NCBI GenBank assembly: GCA_900074885.1 | Contig: FJUW01000059.1 | Span: 216,295-280,294 of the forward strand | Direction: 5' to 3' | DNA length: 64,000 bases | DNA from: Rhynchosporium graminicola | Taxonomy: Eukaryota; Ascomycota; Leotiomycetes; Helotiales; Ploettnerulaceae | Part shown: positions 1 through 11,768 of the stretch, piece by piece | Layout of the letters: each line of letters begins with the position of its first letter | Position numbering within the stretch: the first letter of the stretch is position 1 | Made by a program: the position numbers and the translations under genes | Notes under the pieces: model-generated | Databases searched by the model: none | The model's input: only the letters and a program-made list of their open reading frames with translations | What the model was told of the DNA's origin: nothing

Positions 1-287
1 ATTCGTGTTCGTTTTTCAAAGGTTTTATATACTTGATACTTGCCCACAAGACTGATTCCAGCTCGGAATCTACGATCTTTACTGGTCACTGGGAAATCAA
101 AACATTGTTTGGCTGAAAAAAAGGAAATGTCATTTTTCCAGGACAAGATAACTAACAGTGGTGGAAGCACGCCCGTTGTGTCTCGCTCGGCCACCGTAAT
201 GTCACGTGCCCAATCTTTTAATTCTTGTAAACCGCATCCGGAAATCCTCTCTGACAACCCCGTTCCAACCACCGCCAAACCGCCATC

Positions 288-929
288 ATGTCCATGTTCC
301 GCTCCAAAAAGCTCGATCTGGGCTGTTTCATCAATATCAAAGTCATTCGTGATCACACGAAACGCAAAATATTCGCCGAGCACGAGCCAGAAAGGTATGC
401 GCCTCAAGCTCTCTTGAATCTATCAAGCATCTCCCCCTACCCTCCAATTGGTGCCCCTCTACCTTCTAGACTCCTCATCTTTTCCCCCAAATGTTTGCGC
501 ATCTAATTGATTGATTGATGCGACATGCTAACAATGTTTGCGCAACAGACAAGCTCTCCGATACATCATCCGCAACTTGACGCTCCCCGCGAGGACTCGC
601 GCACAAGCACAACTCCAGCTCTCGCAGATGCATTGTTATACCCGGCCGTCGCAGATTAGGAATAGGTGTATTGAGGGAGGGAAGGGAAGGGGTATTTTGA
701 GAGATTTCAAGATGTCGAGGGTCAGTTACATCCCCTAACCGTGCTTGCGTACTGGGACTTGTTGGTGGTGGAAGGAAAATATGGATGGGACGAGGAGGAG
801 ATAAGGGAGCGGGAAGAGATGCAGGTGCAAAGTTCGAATGGGGGGAATTTTCTGACATGTCTGTAGTACAACTTCAGAGTCAATGCTCTTGCTGGACTGT
901 TACCTGGTGTGAAGAAGGCCAGTTGGTAG
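288..929 (+). CDS. MRP2: Mitochondrial small-subunit ribosomal protein uS14m
   Basis: This is uS14m, a protein of the mitochondrial ribosome small-subunit head. The model has three exons, 288-394, 549-720 and 867-929, giving 113 residues, the usual length for fungal uS14m. The protein opens with MSMFRSKKLDLGCF, carries the family core ALRYIIRN, then QMHCYTRP, GGKGRG and RDFKMSR, and ends GVKKASW. Intron 1 starts GTATGC and ends CAACAG. Intron 2 starts GTCAGT and ends CTGTAG, and the third exon restores the YNFRVNALAG segment. Phases are consistent across both joins. A longer overlapping frame from position 40 begins at TTG and is not used. No separate targeting peptide is visible, which is normal for this protein. 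The family call is firm; the symbol is by analogy with yeast. Confidence 0.95.
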
Positions 930-1653
930 ACGGACGATACATGAGCACGGGGACTGGAGGGAAGGGAATCATTTGGCTCTTCGAATATAGATGGAACATG
1001 GAGCAAGCAACGATGTTTGCCGCAAACATGCCGAACATTTGAGGAGAAGACATAGAGGGTTGGGATTGTACAATATTTGGGGGCGTACGGGGACTGGTCG
1101 GGTTCGGTGCCAATACAGAATGTCAGGACACACACAGTGGATGAGCTTCAATGAGGAATGACAGATTCCATGTTGGCTCAATATCTCGAGGATTCATTCG
1201 CTCAGAGGACTCCCTTTTGGTGCTTTTGCGATGAATATGATAGTCAAGCCTTTGTGAAGAGACAGGTAGGTAGGTTCTTGCTAGATGAGGTGGAGTATTG
1301 ATGCAGCTTCGTAAAGCAAACGATTTCATCAGGCAAGGCAATCAAGGCAAATAATTCTTGACTCACTTTACGTTTTTCAATTCGTCGCTGCAATTCACTC
1401 TTTCATCTCGTTCCTGAAGCCTTCAGCTTATCCATTTCTATTCTGCGCGACTCCTCGCCTCTTCTTCAACACCACCACAACAATACGATCAAGCTTCTAG
1501 CTTCTTGTCTCTCATCTTCTCCTGACTGTGTTACACACAAGAGGCTATACGTAACTTCAATAGAACACGCGAAAGGCTACACACAATTTCGATATCTCCA
1601 TTTCCTTCGTTTCAACCTCCCACATACATCAAGCAACAACCACCACCACCACC
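930..1653. other. Intergenic region; 5' leader of the Arb2-domain gene
   Basis: No gene is recognisable here. Overlapping minus-strand frames have no family features. The last 150 bases, with CA-rich runs such as the CAC repeats ending just before the ATG at 1654, look like the 5' untranslated leader of the downstream gene. Confidence 0.6.
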
Positions 1654-3014
1654 ATGTTCCGTCGCCTTTCCTCCGGCCTCCCCAAAGATCCAGTCTACCC
1701 AACAGATCTCAAAGGTCTCGGGTTAGTTTCCCCATCTCAAGCTTTCAACCCAGCTAACGTTTCAGATACTTCATCAACGACGAAGATGAGATCCGCAGCA
1801 TTGACAATGAGAAGGCCTATTTCAAGTTCTTCCTCACCAAGAACGACCGTTATAATTGCGTCCAACGAGAGTCCATGAATGGTCCGTCTCCTCGATCTCC
1901 TTGCTCCTAACCCTTACCTTCGCACCTCAGCTCTAATATCACCATAGAAGCAATCCGCAATGAAGTATCCTCACGCCTCACCTCTCTCGGCCTGGACAAG
2001 ATCCGCCTGCCGCTCGGCGCCTCAGCCAACGAGCCTCACCTCCCAATCTTCGTCTCCAAGGATCTTTCTACCAAGAAGAACATCATCATCCTCTTCTACG
2101 AACACACTCAAGACCTCGGCATCTTCGCCCACCGCATCATCGGCGGCAAAGGCGGCATCAACGAAGGCTCAGCAATCAACTTAGTCGGATACATCCAATC
2201 CCAAGCTTTCTCGTCCGAGAATGCCGATTGCCCGGGTATCATACTCGCCAATATGGGACAACTCCGCTGGTGGCGCCGTGGAGGAAAAGCAGTCACTCAA
2301 GCAACCTGGCTCTCCCTTCCTCAAAAGAGTGCCGTCGATCCAGCATACCGTTTCGACGAGGAGAAGAACACGATCCCAGGCAACAGAAGCACCGCCGAAC
2401 ATGTGAACACCATCTTCAACTCCGTCATCGAAGAGCTTGCGCACCCGGAGGCAAAACTAAGCTTGATAGGTGTTTCGGACGGCGCGGTCCAAATCTCACT
2501 CTTCCTTAACGACTCTACTAATTTCGCGAAATGGGGCAAGAGAATCGATGCGTTCGCCTCCTTCGCATCCTATTTCCACGGCCATGAAATTACCAACCCC
2601 GCCTTTCGCGCCTGGATGACAAAGAGAGGAAGGGCTTACGTCCAATCTGAAGAGCCACTCGGTACCTTCCTCGCGGGACCCGAGGGTGCCAAGAAAGTCC
2701 ACGCCTACGGTGCCCAGGTCTTCAGTTCCGGAGAGCCGTATTATAGTGAGTGTATGTTGCACAAGGCGGGGAAGGCGGTGGTTGATTGGTTTCGAGAGGT
2801 TGCTGCGGATCCGGGATATGAGAATCCCGAGTTGGTGCGTTTGGATTTCGGAGGGGAGGATGATGAGGCGGGTCCGCAGACTTGGGATGCAGAGGAGGGC
2901 GGTAGGATTGTTGGTGAGGTTGTGCTTGAGGATGGTGAGGCTGGAAAGGATAGGAAGGGAGGCGATGGTGATGAAAGTGGTGAGAAGGACGAGGGAAATG
3001 TCAAGACGGCTTGA
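1654..3014 (+). CDS. Arb2-domain protein (fungal stand-alone form)
   Basis: Exons 1654-1721, 1766-1881 and 1948-3014 give 416 residues. The protein starts MFRRLSSGLPKDPVYP, followed by the hallmark LKGLGYFINDEDEIRSI created by splicing exons 1 and 2. It continues with the alpha/beta-hydrolase-like Arb2 domain (about residues 60-330), which includes FAHRIIGGKGG, GIILANMGQLRWWR and LIGVSDGA. The last 60 residues are acidic and low complexity. Known of the family: Arb2 of fission yeast binds Argonaute in the ARC siRNA chaperone complex, and the same fold sits at the C-terminus of Clr3/Hda1 deacetylases. Most stand-alone fungal members have no tested role, so a link to silencing is only inference. 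Both introns are short (44 and 66 nt) with CTAAC or CTAAT branch motifs. Confidence 0.88.
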
Positions 3015-3749
3015 GGTAGGTGCCTCCACACAATTTGCGAAAAGACCTGCGGCAAACCTGCTGGAGTAGGCGGATGGATGAGACATCAAGGGAAAATCCG
3101 AGGGTATATCCCATAGATACAGGTCTATGCGATTCACAAATTTGGCTATAGCTGCAGCTGATCGCAGCATCCGCCAAAAGGCTATACCACACCAGAACCT
3201 TAGCTCTGAAGACAGCGAGACGAGTCAAAACATCACTTATTCCTCGAGCTACGTAGTGACAACTTCTCGTGGTAATTCTGAGTGCACACGGAGGATGATT
3301 GAGTCGAGGTGAGAGAACTACTTACTGTACTGCAGACTTCAACTCAACCCAACTCAATCTCTAGGCTATCCACGAGCAAGTTCTCCTTTAATCCTATTCA
3401 CTTACTTACTGACCTTCACCTAATCTCCCCCGCCCCCCTCTCTCTACCTTGTTCACTATCACCCAGCACAATACCCCATACCTGAATACCCACTTATCCT
3501 CACACTCCTTCCCCCAAAATCAATCCCTCCTATGTCTGTCTATAAGCCACAACAACCCAAAAATCTATTCAGCCTAGCCAGCTACCTACCTGGTATATCA
3601 TACATCTCTCATCTATCACTCCCTCCCCTGCTGTTCCCTCCCTACTATCTATCTATCTAAACAGCCGTAATGAGCGCCGCGTGTGGATTTTCTTTCATTG
3701 CATTGCATTTGACTTCACGTGGATGGATGGATGGACTGATTTAGCGGAG

Positions 3750-3803
3750 AAGGGAAGGGAAGGGAAGGGAAGGGAGGGGAAGGGAAGGGAAGGGAAGGGA
3801 GAA
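3750..3803. repeat. GGGAA microsatellite
   Basis: About ten units of AAGGG interrupted once by GGAGGGG. It is a pure purine strand. Confidence 0.9.
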
Positions 3804-4180
3804 GAGGAGAGGAAAAGTTTCTAAGCTAGGGATATGGCATGCTGGCGTCAAGTGGAGGGAGGGAGGGGTTGGGCTTTTGCTACTCACCATAGCAGTAAAG
3901 CACCAGGCGTCGAGTGCGTAGTCTGACTAATCATAGCTCTAGAATTCAAGAATTAGCAATCGAGGGATAGTCGTCCCTTGTCGATTCTCATTACTTACTT
4001 GCTTACTTGCTTAGTCTTATTATTATTATCGCTCTTCGCATGCGGGCACACCGGATTAGCGGGTACCCAAACCAGTAAGGAACAACTCTAGAGACAGTAG
4101 GGGAATGGCAATTTACAATTCTCGCAACGGACTGCCTCTTTCCGTCTTTCAGGTGATGAAGCGACTGGAATTTAAGAAGT

Positions 4181-4325
4181 AAGGAAAGGAAAGGAAAGGA
4201 AAGGAAAGGAAAGGAAAGGAAGGAAAGGAAAGGAAAGGAAAGGAAGGAAAGGAAAGGAAGGGAAAGGAAAGGAAAGGAAAGGAAAGGAAAGGAAAGGAAA
4301 GGAAAGGAAAGGAAAGGAAAGGAAG
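4181..4325. repeat. GGAAA pentanucleotide microsatellite
   Basis: About 145 bases of GGAAA units with occasional four-base units (AGGA). Such a long polypurine/polypyrimidine run can slip during replication and can form triplex DNA. Confidence 0.95.
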
Positions 4326-4695
4326 GTATAAAATATTATCCGATTAGCTAAAATCTCTATCCGTCTCATCTGTCTAGACATGAACACGATATGATATCAC
4401 ATATCATCCTTCTATCAAGCTTCTATCCATCTAACTTATCCTCAAACCCCAACTCCCAACCTACCAACCGACTAAATCGCTATAATATATATATAAGAAT
4501 GGAACGCTACGCTAGAATAGAAGGTAAGGAGTGAATAAATGAATGAGTGAATGATAGTGTGTATCAACCCCCTCCGGAGCAACAAAGAACGCCTGGTATA
4601 TCCCAAGCCAGAGATAACAAAACATATGTGGAATCAAAAGGAAAGAAAAATGCCCAACCTCTGTTTATGATGGGGCAATATTGCGCAATATTTGG

Positions 4696-6776
4696 TCAAG
4701 GACTGGAAAAACGCGCTTTCTCCGACGCGCGCACGACTTCTTCCACGGCCCTGAGCATCAACTCGCTCCCTCCAAACACATCTGCTTGACGGATATTCGA
4801 GTCCATGTTATTTATCAGACGGAAGATGCAGGTGCGGAGATTAGCCTTCAATGCTTGGATGCGTATCTGGAATATGGTATCACTGCTGCGGATGTTGTGA
4901 CTGGATCGATGTCCTGCTGCTTTGTATGAACCCCAGTACGGTGTATCTCTCCGGCGGCGAAACGGGAAATCCGAGTCTTGGGGACTTGGAATCGCGTTGA
5001 AAGGCTTGGGAGAGAGAGATGTGGTGAACATGTGGGCGAGGATGTGTGCGTAGAGCCCTAGGCGCGTGTAGTCTGAGCTACCGGGAAAGATTCGAGCGAG
5101 CGGCTCGAGATCCGGTGCTGGAACGTTGTGGTGTGCGTGGATAGTGGAAGCTGATGAAATGTACGATGAGCGCCAGGCTCTGGTTTGAACCATTGGTGTG
5201 CTTTTCGATGAGCTTAAGTAGGTGATGGGACGCGGCCGGGAGAAATTGGCGACTGTTTTGCTGTCTCTTAGAAAGCGAGTATGTGATTCGTCCAAGGAGT
5301 TTGTAGTGGGTGAAAATATAGATCGTTGCGTCGTTTTCTGGCGGATGAGTCGGATTTCGGCTATGCATGGGGTATTGGGAAGTAGCATATTGCGAGGGAA
5401 ATCGGAGACGATGTCTTCAAGGTCAGAGATGATGTCGATGTTCGTTTTCTCCTCTAGGGTTGTGGAGTCAAAGGACCATCTCGTAAACAAGTTTGGATCC
5501 TCGTCGACTTCAATACCGGCGCTCATAGCCGAGAACGAGAACCGTGAAGCAGCTGGTGGATCCGGAAAGACTTTGGGCGACATGGGCGACATAGGCGGAC
5601 TGTTCATCGCGAGATCTAGCCGTTTAAGGGGGAATATCCACTCCGGCTCTTTGCACGGGACGCGATCGCGATTGTCGTCGAATTCCCATTCACCATCTGG
5701 AGAGTCGGGAGGACTATCATCTGAGGATGCCCAGCTGTATCGTCTACCGACGGGAAGGGTAGTTGATGATGGAGTGTCGAGGGAGAAGTTTCGTGGATGG
5801 GCACTGGAACTGAAGGTGGAGGAGTGGCTTGTGGAGACGTGTATCATATGGGCTTTTTTGGGCGAGACAATTGTTGCGCAAGCCTGGGAACGTTAGAAAG
5901 TACGACAATTGGAAGATGGGGATCAACTTACCAGCACGTCTTGGTCAGCTTCAGAAGCAGCATCGCTAAGCCAACTCTCCACATTACATTCACTACGGAC
6001 TAGCTGTGATCTTCGCGTTTTGGGTAATGTGATACTTGACCGAGCTGCTTGCCTTGGAAGCACATTCTCGCCCAAACACTGGAAGGACAATCCCGAGCTC
6101 CGAGGTGCGTCGTTCACCAGAGACGTCGGACGGGACTCTAATAGATCTAATGTTGCGAGCCGAGCAGCATCCTGTTTGAAATCAGTGGTGCACTCGAGCG
6201 GGAAAGAATATAACAAACATCATTGATACGATCCTCCTGACGATCCGGCTCATGGAATACACATCCCTCGTTGCAAGTAGAGGGAGAGCTGCAAAAGCAC
6301 AGATCATCGCTTGTGTAGTAAGCTCTGCCTGGTAGGGGAGAACCGACTTCTGTGTAGATTGGTGTATCTCGTTGCGAATATCGGGCTGGAAGAATGCTCA
6401 GGCCGAGAGGGTTGTTCAATTTGCCTCGAGTTTCCGAAGTTTGCGTCTCCGATGAAATCGTCCCAAATGTCGACCTTTGCCCACCACAAGCCGAAGAAGG
6501 CCACGATTCGGATTGCGGTACTGTAGGAGATAAAAGCTTCAGGGTCATCAAGCTCTTCATGCTATGCACACTCCGCTTGCGAGAACTCGTTCGTCTCACG
6601 AGTCCATCCCCCATGCTGCAGTCTTTCGAAAACATCTCGACCAGAGCTGCATATGTGGTGGGGAAATGGTGAGTTGGACTGCAGCTGCATGTTAGAAAGT
6701 CGAGGCATGAGGAGCATGAGGAGCATGATAAGTGCTTGATGGCGCCTGCAGGCTTGCGGATCACGTCGGAGTCCAT
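4696..6776 (-). CDS. Ser-rich protein of unknown function
   Basis: I do not recognise this protein. On the minus strand, exons 6776-6219, 6171-5932 and 5883-4696 join in phase 0 to give 661 residues. Intron 1 (47 nt) starts GTTTGT and ends AAACAG. Intron 2 (48 nt) starts GTAAGT, carries CTAAC and ends CCCAG. The N-terminal third is rich in Ser, Thr and Cys (CSSCSSCLDFLTCSC at about residues 18-32). The middle is disordered, with SPMSPK-like and acidic patches. The last 130 residues (from about DYTRLGLYAHILAHMF) look folded and helical. No transmembrane segment or signal peptide is seen. Its start faces IPI3 across a 1.6-kb shared upstream region. A separate shorter frame beginning at 5847 is simply exon 3 entered at an internal Met. 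Confidence 0.75.
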
Positions 6777-6905
6777 TCCGAGCGAAGACTAGGAATCGAT
6801 AGGGTGGAATGTCTAATAATGCCTAGCAATGTCTAGCCAGCACCGACTAGTCGTCTAGTACACGGGACGAACTACTCTCTGACTTCGGATGAACTATGAT
6901 GATGT

Positions 6906-6948
6906 GAGAAGTGAGAAGCGAGAAGCGAGAAGCGAGAAGCGAGAAGTG
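6906..6948. repeat. AGAAGCG heptanucleotide repeat
   Basis: Five to six tandem GAGAAGC units, with the outer ones varying to GAGAAGT. Confidence 0.85.
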
Positions 6949-7033
6949 AATCAGAAATATCAGTCAAACTGACTGACCGAAAGGAAGGGAAAGGAAAGGA
7001 AAGATGAGAGACAGTCTAATAGTCGACGAGATA

Positions 7034-7079
7034 AGATGGGTTGAGATGCGATGAGATGCGATGAGATGAGATGAGATGA
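7034..7079. repeat. GATGCGATGA/GATGA repeat
   Basis: Tandem GAGATGCGAT and GAGAT units. Confidence 0.85.
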
Positions 7080-8357
7080 CAATGAATTGTTTTGGGAAGC
7101 ATTGGGCGTCACTTGGCCAGCCATGATATGGTTATGATATGACATATATGATCATTCTTGAACTGGACAGGATGTATATGCATGCATACATGCGGTTTCT
7201 GGGAGCAGCGAGCTGAACACCCACGCACCTACTCAGCCATCCATCATCCACCGGATTTGGTGGCATGTGCCAGGCGCGGCGCGCAGACCTTGAGCATCGA
7301 GGCGTTCCCGTGTCTTGGAAACATCCCAGACATCCCTCTCCCAATAGATTCGAATAGACTCGAGCCTGCAAAGACGATCATTGTGGTGGGGAAAAAGAGA
7401 ACGCCGGATCAGTCTTCAGTCTCTGATAGATCGATCAGTGGCGGGAAAAAGCAATATGAAGCAAGGGGCGCTTTTCAGCTCTAGAGACGAGGCCTGCAAC
7501 AGGACAGTCCTTGCGAGATGAAAGGGGTGATATACTGATAACAGATTGGTGCATTCATTCATTGTGCGTGGTGAATCATGAAACATCTTCATAATGGGTA
7601 AAAACAAACGTGACTTAACGCCATTCATGCAGTACCATGAATCTGTAAATCTTTCATTCGAGATTTTGAGGATGAGGAAGACCAAGCCTGAGGCTGAAGC
7701 TGGAGGTATCGGATCGTGACTGGGGTCGTGATCGCGGCTCGATTAAGCTTAACTACTTTATTTAGGTACACCTAGCTAGGTGCGTGGGTTGGGTGGGGGG
7801 GTACTTTACCTGAGGGAGTGTCCGTGCGGGATCTGATCTGATGCAGGGCCTGGCGGGCGGCCGGCGTATTGTTCTGCCAGATCCGAAAAGACTAGCTAGC
7901 CCCAAGAAGAGCCTAGCCTAGCCTTACAAAGCTAGACTTTGATTGGACACAGATTTCGCGTGCAGAATCAAATCTTTGCTTGACAAGAATGAAAATATGA
8001 CAGACTGCCAACCCGCCCTGGACTATAATAATAATACAAAGTCGATAACGCAATACGCGAGATGAGTCAATCGATACGTGACAATTGACAGTTGACAGTT
8101 GACAATTGGAAATTGGTAATTCGCGATCGGCAATGGATAATTGAATGATTGATTGATTGATTGCAATACAGATCGCCGTGATAGTGGACGGCGCTATCAA
8201 ATTCGACCGACCCAAGATCGACCTCGACCTCGACCTCGATGAGGCGGCGGCGATATTCAATATTACGATACCTACCTATACCTACCTACCTATCTACCTA
8301 CAACGCGCCTACCACGTACCGTCCACCTCTGAAGATATAGCACAGACCGACCGCACC

Positions 8358-9786
8358 ATGTTGACCGAGGGATTCATAACCTCGATCTTGGCCCAGCCGA
8401 AGACCGCGAACACGGCCATTTCCCAAGATATCGGCATCTATTTCCACGAATTGCACCCAATTCCAGTCATCAAGTCCTCCTTGAAGAAGAGCTCAACTCG
8501 AGTCCATAGCTTAGCTGCCAACTCAACCCATATCTTCGCCGCACAGGCAGACAAAGCGGTTGTGCATGTATTCTCGCGGGAGAGCAAAGGTCCCCAGGAA
8601 GCTTTGATCTCGTTCCCAGAGCGGATCCATAGTTTGACACTCCTTGGCGATGGCGTTCTGGTCTTAGGCACGGCCGAAGGAAGGGCAATTCTGTGGGAGG
8701 TATGTCTACTATCTCTGGTCTACGACTGACTGTGATGTCTCTGATGTGTTTCGGTGCAAGGGCTACCACTGTTACTGACTTTATATCCTGTCTTAGGTCA
8801 GCACAGGAAGACAAGTATCCACGCCCACGGCTCATCTACAACCGATATCATGTCTCGCGGGCAACAATTCCCACCTCATCACTGGCTCCGAAGACTCGAA
8901 TATCCACGTTTGGTCGGTCCCACGCCTCTTATCCATGACTGCGACGGAGACCTCCGCCGAACCACTGCGCACACTGTCCAACCATCGAGCCGCCATCACA
9001 AGCCTTGCAATGGGCCATAGTGCCAGTGGAACAGACATTTGTGTTTCGGCAAGTCAGGACAATACCGTTGTCGTCTGGGGTTACCACTCCGGGAACTTGC
9101 TCCGAACCTTTCTTCTCCAGTCTGCACCGCTCTGTCTAGCTCTGGATCCGTGCGACCGAGCCGTATATATCGGCTTTGGGGATGGCTCAATACAAGCTGT
9201 CGAATTTTCGAGCCGAGCCAAGAAGCATAATGAATTATATGACAAGAGTCTGCAGAATACGCCCGTTCAAATCTCCCTTCCTTCTTGGACTCCACGGGAC
9301 GGAGCAGATTCAGCGCTCTGTCTCGGTCTCAGCTACGATGGAACAAGTCTTCTATCGGGTCATACTTCTGGGAAGATCTTGGAGTGGAATACTTCTCGTC
9401 GTTCATGTACGACCGAACTTGCGGACCTTAATGCACCCGTCACAAACTTATTGATGTCTTCGCCCTTCCCATCTCGGAAGTTGACGAAGTCACTGACTGT
9501 AGTTAAACCAAAGCTCGGCAAGAGTAGCCATATTTTCACTGGCAAATTGCTTGGCTCAATTGGATCGACAAGTCGAGCAATAGAGTCCAACGGGTTTCCA
9601 TCAGATCTACTCGAGAGAGCAATTTCCAGCTTCTCTACGACTTCGTTGACGTCCTCTCCAAGCGGAGATGAACAACTTCAGGAGGAAATTGCGGAACTCT
9701 GGGAACTTGTAAACCAGCAACGCGCTCTTCAAAGGAAGACTTGGAGCAAATACACTACTCTTAAATCTGGCGGTACCGTGTTGTAG
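8358..9786 (+). CDS. IPI3: Pre-rRNA-processing WD40 protein Ipi3
   Basis: Exons 8358-8699 and 8797-9786 give 443 residues. The intron starts GTATGT and ends TCTTAG, and the join gives AILWEVSTGRQ, one full WD repeat. Ipi3 (WDR18 in animals) is a core subunit of the Rix1 complex in the nucleus. That complex acts with Rea1 on pre-60S particles and ITS2 processing. Visible WD repeats include ITGSEDSNIHVWS, VSASQDNTVVVWG, YIGFGDGSIQAVEF and LLSGHTSGKILEWN. The C-terminus has the short helical segment LQEEIAELWELVNQQRALQR that the family uses for dimer or Rix1 contact. I chose the ATG at 8358 because the upstream in-frame part (8157-8357) translates simple repeats and starts at a non-ATG codon. 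Confidence 0.92.
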
Positions 9787-11276
9787 GCTCAAAAGGTTCG
9801 TGTGTCAATCACTTGGTCTGATCTTGTCAGATGTCGCTGGATCTTCATCTGAGGTTAGAAACATGTTTGTCCCCATTCATATTTCCAGCCTGGTAATAGG
9901 TGATCAGACTGCCCTTTGCCGCCTTCACCTATCACTCAGCAGGGTTCAAGACGTAATCCTCGCCAATTCCCTCGCATTGACCTTGCGTCCGTGCGAAGCG
10001 AAAGCTTACGTTTGCATTGCGTGTTGTCGAAACCCGGGTGCTGCTTAACGGTGGGTTTATGCCAAGATGCATCGTCTACGCCATTGCTTATCTTCGTGCT
10101 TCACAAACTTCTTCAGTTCGAGGTTTAGTCCTACAAGGGGTGCCTGACTTTAGGACTGGTCTGTATCAATGTAGGAAAGCTGCTCCAGATCGGCTGTCTC
10201 GGTGTTGGATGTCCCATGGTTTCAGTGTAGGGCTTGGAATAGCTATGATTAGTTGCAACTCATATCAATAGCCTTCTCCCCAAAATCAACCGGTACATGC
10301 TGCGGCTTCGTGTCCGACGTCGAGTGTTTTGCGACTCGATTATCGTTGAATCATTCACTGCCCTGGCCGTAGGAACACCTGCATCGCGAGTCCAACCTCA
10401 AGCTTTGTCATTCACGATAATCATGACCGCGCTCCCGCGAGATGGGCACGGCATTCTCGGTTCCATTCCACCACAGCGTTTCCCGTTCGAATCGGTCTAG
10501 CACAGTAGAATTTGCATCATGCCGAGGAGGTTTTCAGTCAAGTTTCGTATCCAGATCTAAACATCATGGAAAATGTTAGCCTCTGCGGACGGTGGTAGAC
10601 ATGTCCTCTCCAAGTGCAGTAGCTATGCATGTCGTTCGAAGGTGGGTACAAGTTTCAGCGAGTGATTCTGGAAGAGTGCGCATTTTCCCTGTCGCGGAAC
10701 TGGATGACTGATCTTGCTTCGACGATGGAGGCTGAGAAGCTATTGAAGACTGAATGAATATCGTCTTTACAAATATCCTGCAGGGGAGGGTCATCTTGCT
10801 TGCAAGTGATACAGTATCCAGGCACATCTAGTCGCACATATCGATTTAGATACACCATCGGTCCAGCTCGGCAATCCTGAGAGGATCATACGTCACGAGG
10901 GCGTCCTCCGCTTCGATACTTGAAGAAGCGACAAGCCGTTCCTCGTCTTGGTATCCTAGTCTCGCTGAGCAATGCAACGAACCTTAAGCGAGTGACCTGT
11001 GGTCTCCAAAACTCCGATAAATACAGCAAATGGCGATACGATGATCACGCCTGCTTACCTACGGGCTCTCACTACAACCTGCCTCCCAGCACCACTCCAA
11101 TCTCCAACCATCTCCGACATAACGCCTAAGCATTCCTGCAAAGCGATCTAAACATGGTTTTCAGACAGTTCTCTTCGGCCCTGGACGGAAATTCTGAAAA
11201 CCATGTTTAGATCGCTTTGCAGGAATGCTTAGCTATCGTAGGTCGCAAGTATTGGCTTTCAAGTCAATAGAGAATC
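9787..11276. other. Region without a recognisable intact gene
   Basis: Several short frames look faintly protein-like but break quickly. One is on the minus strand near 10858-10655 (DVPGYCITCKQDDPPLQD); another lies near 10500-10410 on the minus strand (LWWNGTENAVPISRE). I could not link them by splice sites. They may be relics of an old gene. A perfect inverted repeat near 11.1 kb is listed separately. Confidence 0.4.
11126..11232. repeat. Perfect 40-bp inverted repeat with 27-nt spacer
   Basis: The left arm 11126-11165 and the right arm 11193-11232 are exact reverse complements over 40 bases (outer end CTAAGCATTCC, inner end GTTTTCAGA). The spacer is 11166-11192. A transcript would fold into a long perfect hairpin. 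There is no obvious transposon around it. Confidence 0.95.
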
Positions 11277-11330
11277 GTGACTGGGTTGGGAGTATGTATT
11301 GGCTCTTGTGTATCCGCAATTAGTCATTTC

Positions 11331-11768
11331 GTATCCAGACGACAACATCGTAACCAGAGGGAGCTTCAACAACTTCCTCGACGCCATCGACGCAGGCTTC
11401 TTCATTTTTCCGAGGCAGCAGGTCAAAGGATCCGAGCATTGAGGGACATGCCCCTCAAAACAACCCGGGCGGTCTTTTCTGAACTCCAGGAAACTTGCAC
11501 CATTTTCCATCTGACGAATATCGTCTCCCCGTCCTACGGGTCCGACGAAGCAGATTCATCAGGTAAAAACGAAATGCGCCCATGTCTCGAGTACATGAGG
11601 CTCTGACTCTCAGGCGTCTCGACTCCCTCCTCCTCAGGCGATTTCGGCATCGCAAGCAACGGAAGCCAATCCATCGACTCAATCATAGAAGCGTACAACA
11701 ACGTTTCCCAGGGAATTTCTAGTTCTTCGTTCTCAGGCGAATTTCTGACTTCGCGACGTGAGTCTTGA
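11331..11768 (+). pseudogene. Possible 3' end of a gene of unknown function (partial or relic)
   Basis: I do not recognise the family. The frame passing through 11331-11562 and the one at 11614-11768 join in phase across a 51-nt intron that starts GTAAAA, carries CTGAC and ends CTCAG. The joined product ends with a Ser/Gly-rich tail: SSGVSTPSSSGDFG, then SIDSIIEAYNN, and finally FLTSRRES and a stop. The stretch before it (AAGQRIRALRDM, AVFSELQETC) resembles the C-terminal helices of fungal Zn2Cys6 regulators, but this is a weak impression. No start or zinc cluster is visible upstream, where the 40-bp inverted repeat lies, so this may be the remnant of a gene broken at its 5' side. Confidence 0.35.

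Larger units (their letters stand above)
3015..4695. other. Intergenic region between convergent genes, rich in simple repeats
   Basis: No coding region is supported. It contains two purine-tract microsatellites (described separately), C/T-rich stretches around 3415-3660, and the 3' ends of the flanking convergent genes. The frame at 4172-4387 on the minus strand is only the translated CCTTT repeat. Confidence 0.7.
6777..8357. other. Divergent intergenic region with simple repeats
   Basis: This lies between the start of the Ser-rich gene and the start of IPI3. It holds (AGAAGCG)n at 6906-6948 and a GATGAGAT-type repeat at 7034-7079. Nearer IPI3 there are ACAATTGACAGTTG direct repeats at about 8089-8118, GACCTC triplets at about 8218-8238 and a TACC tract at about 8270-8300. 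No gene is supported. Confidence 0.65.

Noticed and set aside
40..417. 125-codon frame overlapping the uS14m first exon
   Set aside because: It starts at TTG, is in a different frame from the conserved ribosomal protein and has no family features.
4172..4387. Open frame of repeated Phe-Leu-Ser-Phe-Pro
   Set aside because: It is only the translation of the GGAAA microsatellite.
8157..8357. N-terminal extension of Ipi3
   Set aside because: It begins at a non-ATG codon, translates simple repeats (Asp-Leu and Thr-Tyr runs) and precedes the conserved start at 8358.
10480..10500. GTTCGAATC resembling a tRNA T-loop
   Set aside because: No acceptor stem, anticodon arm or D-loop can be folded around it.
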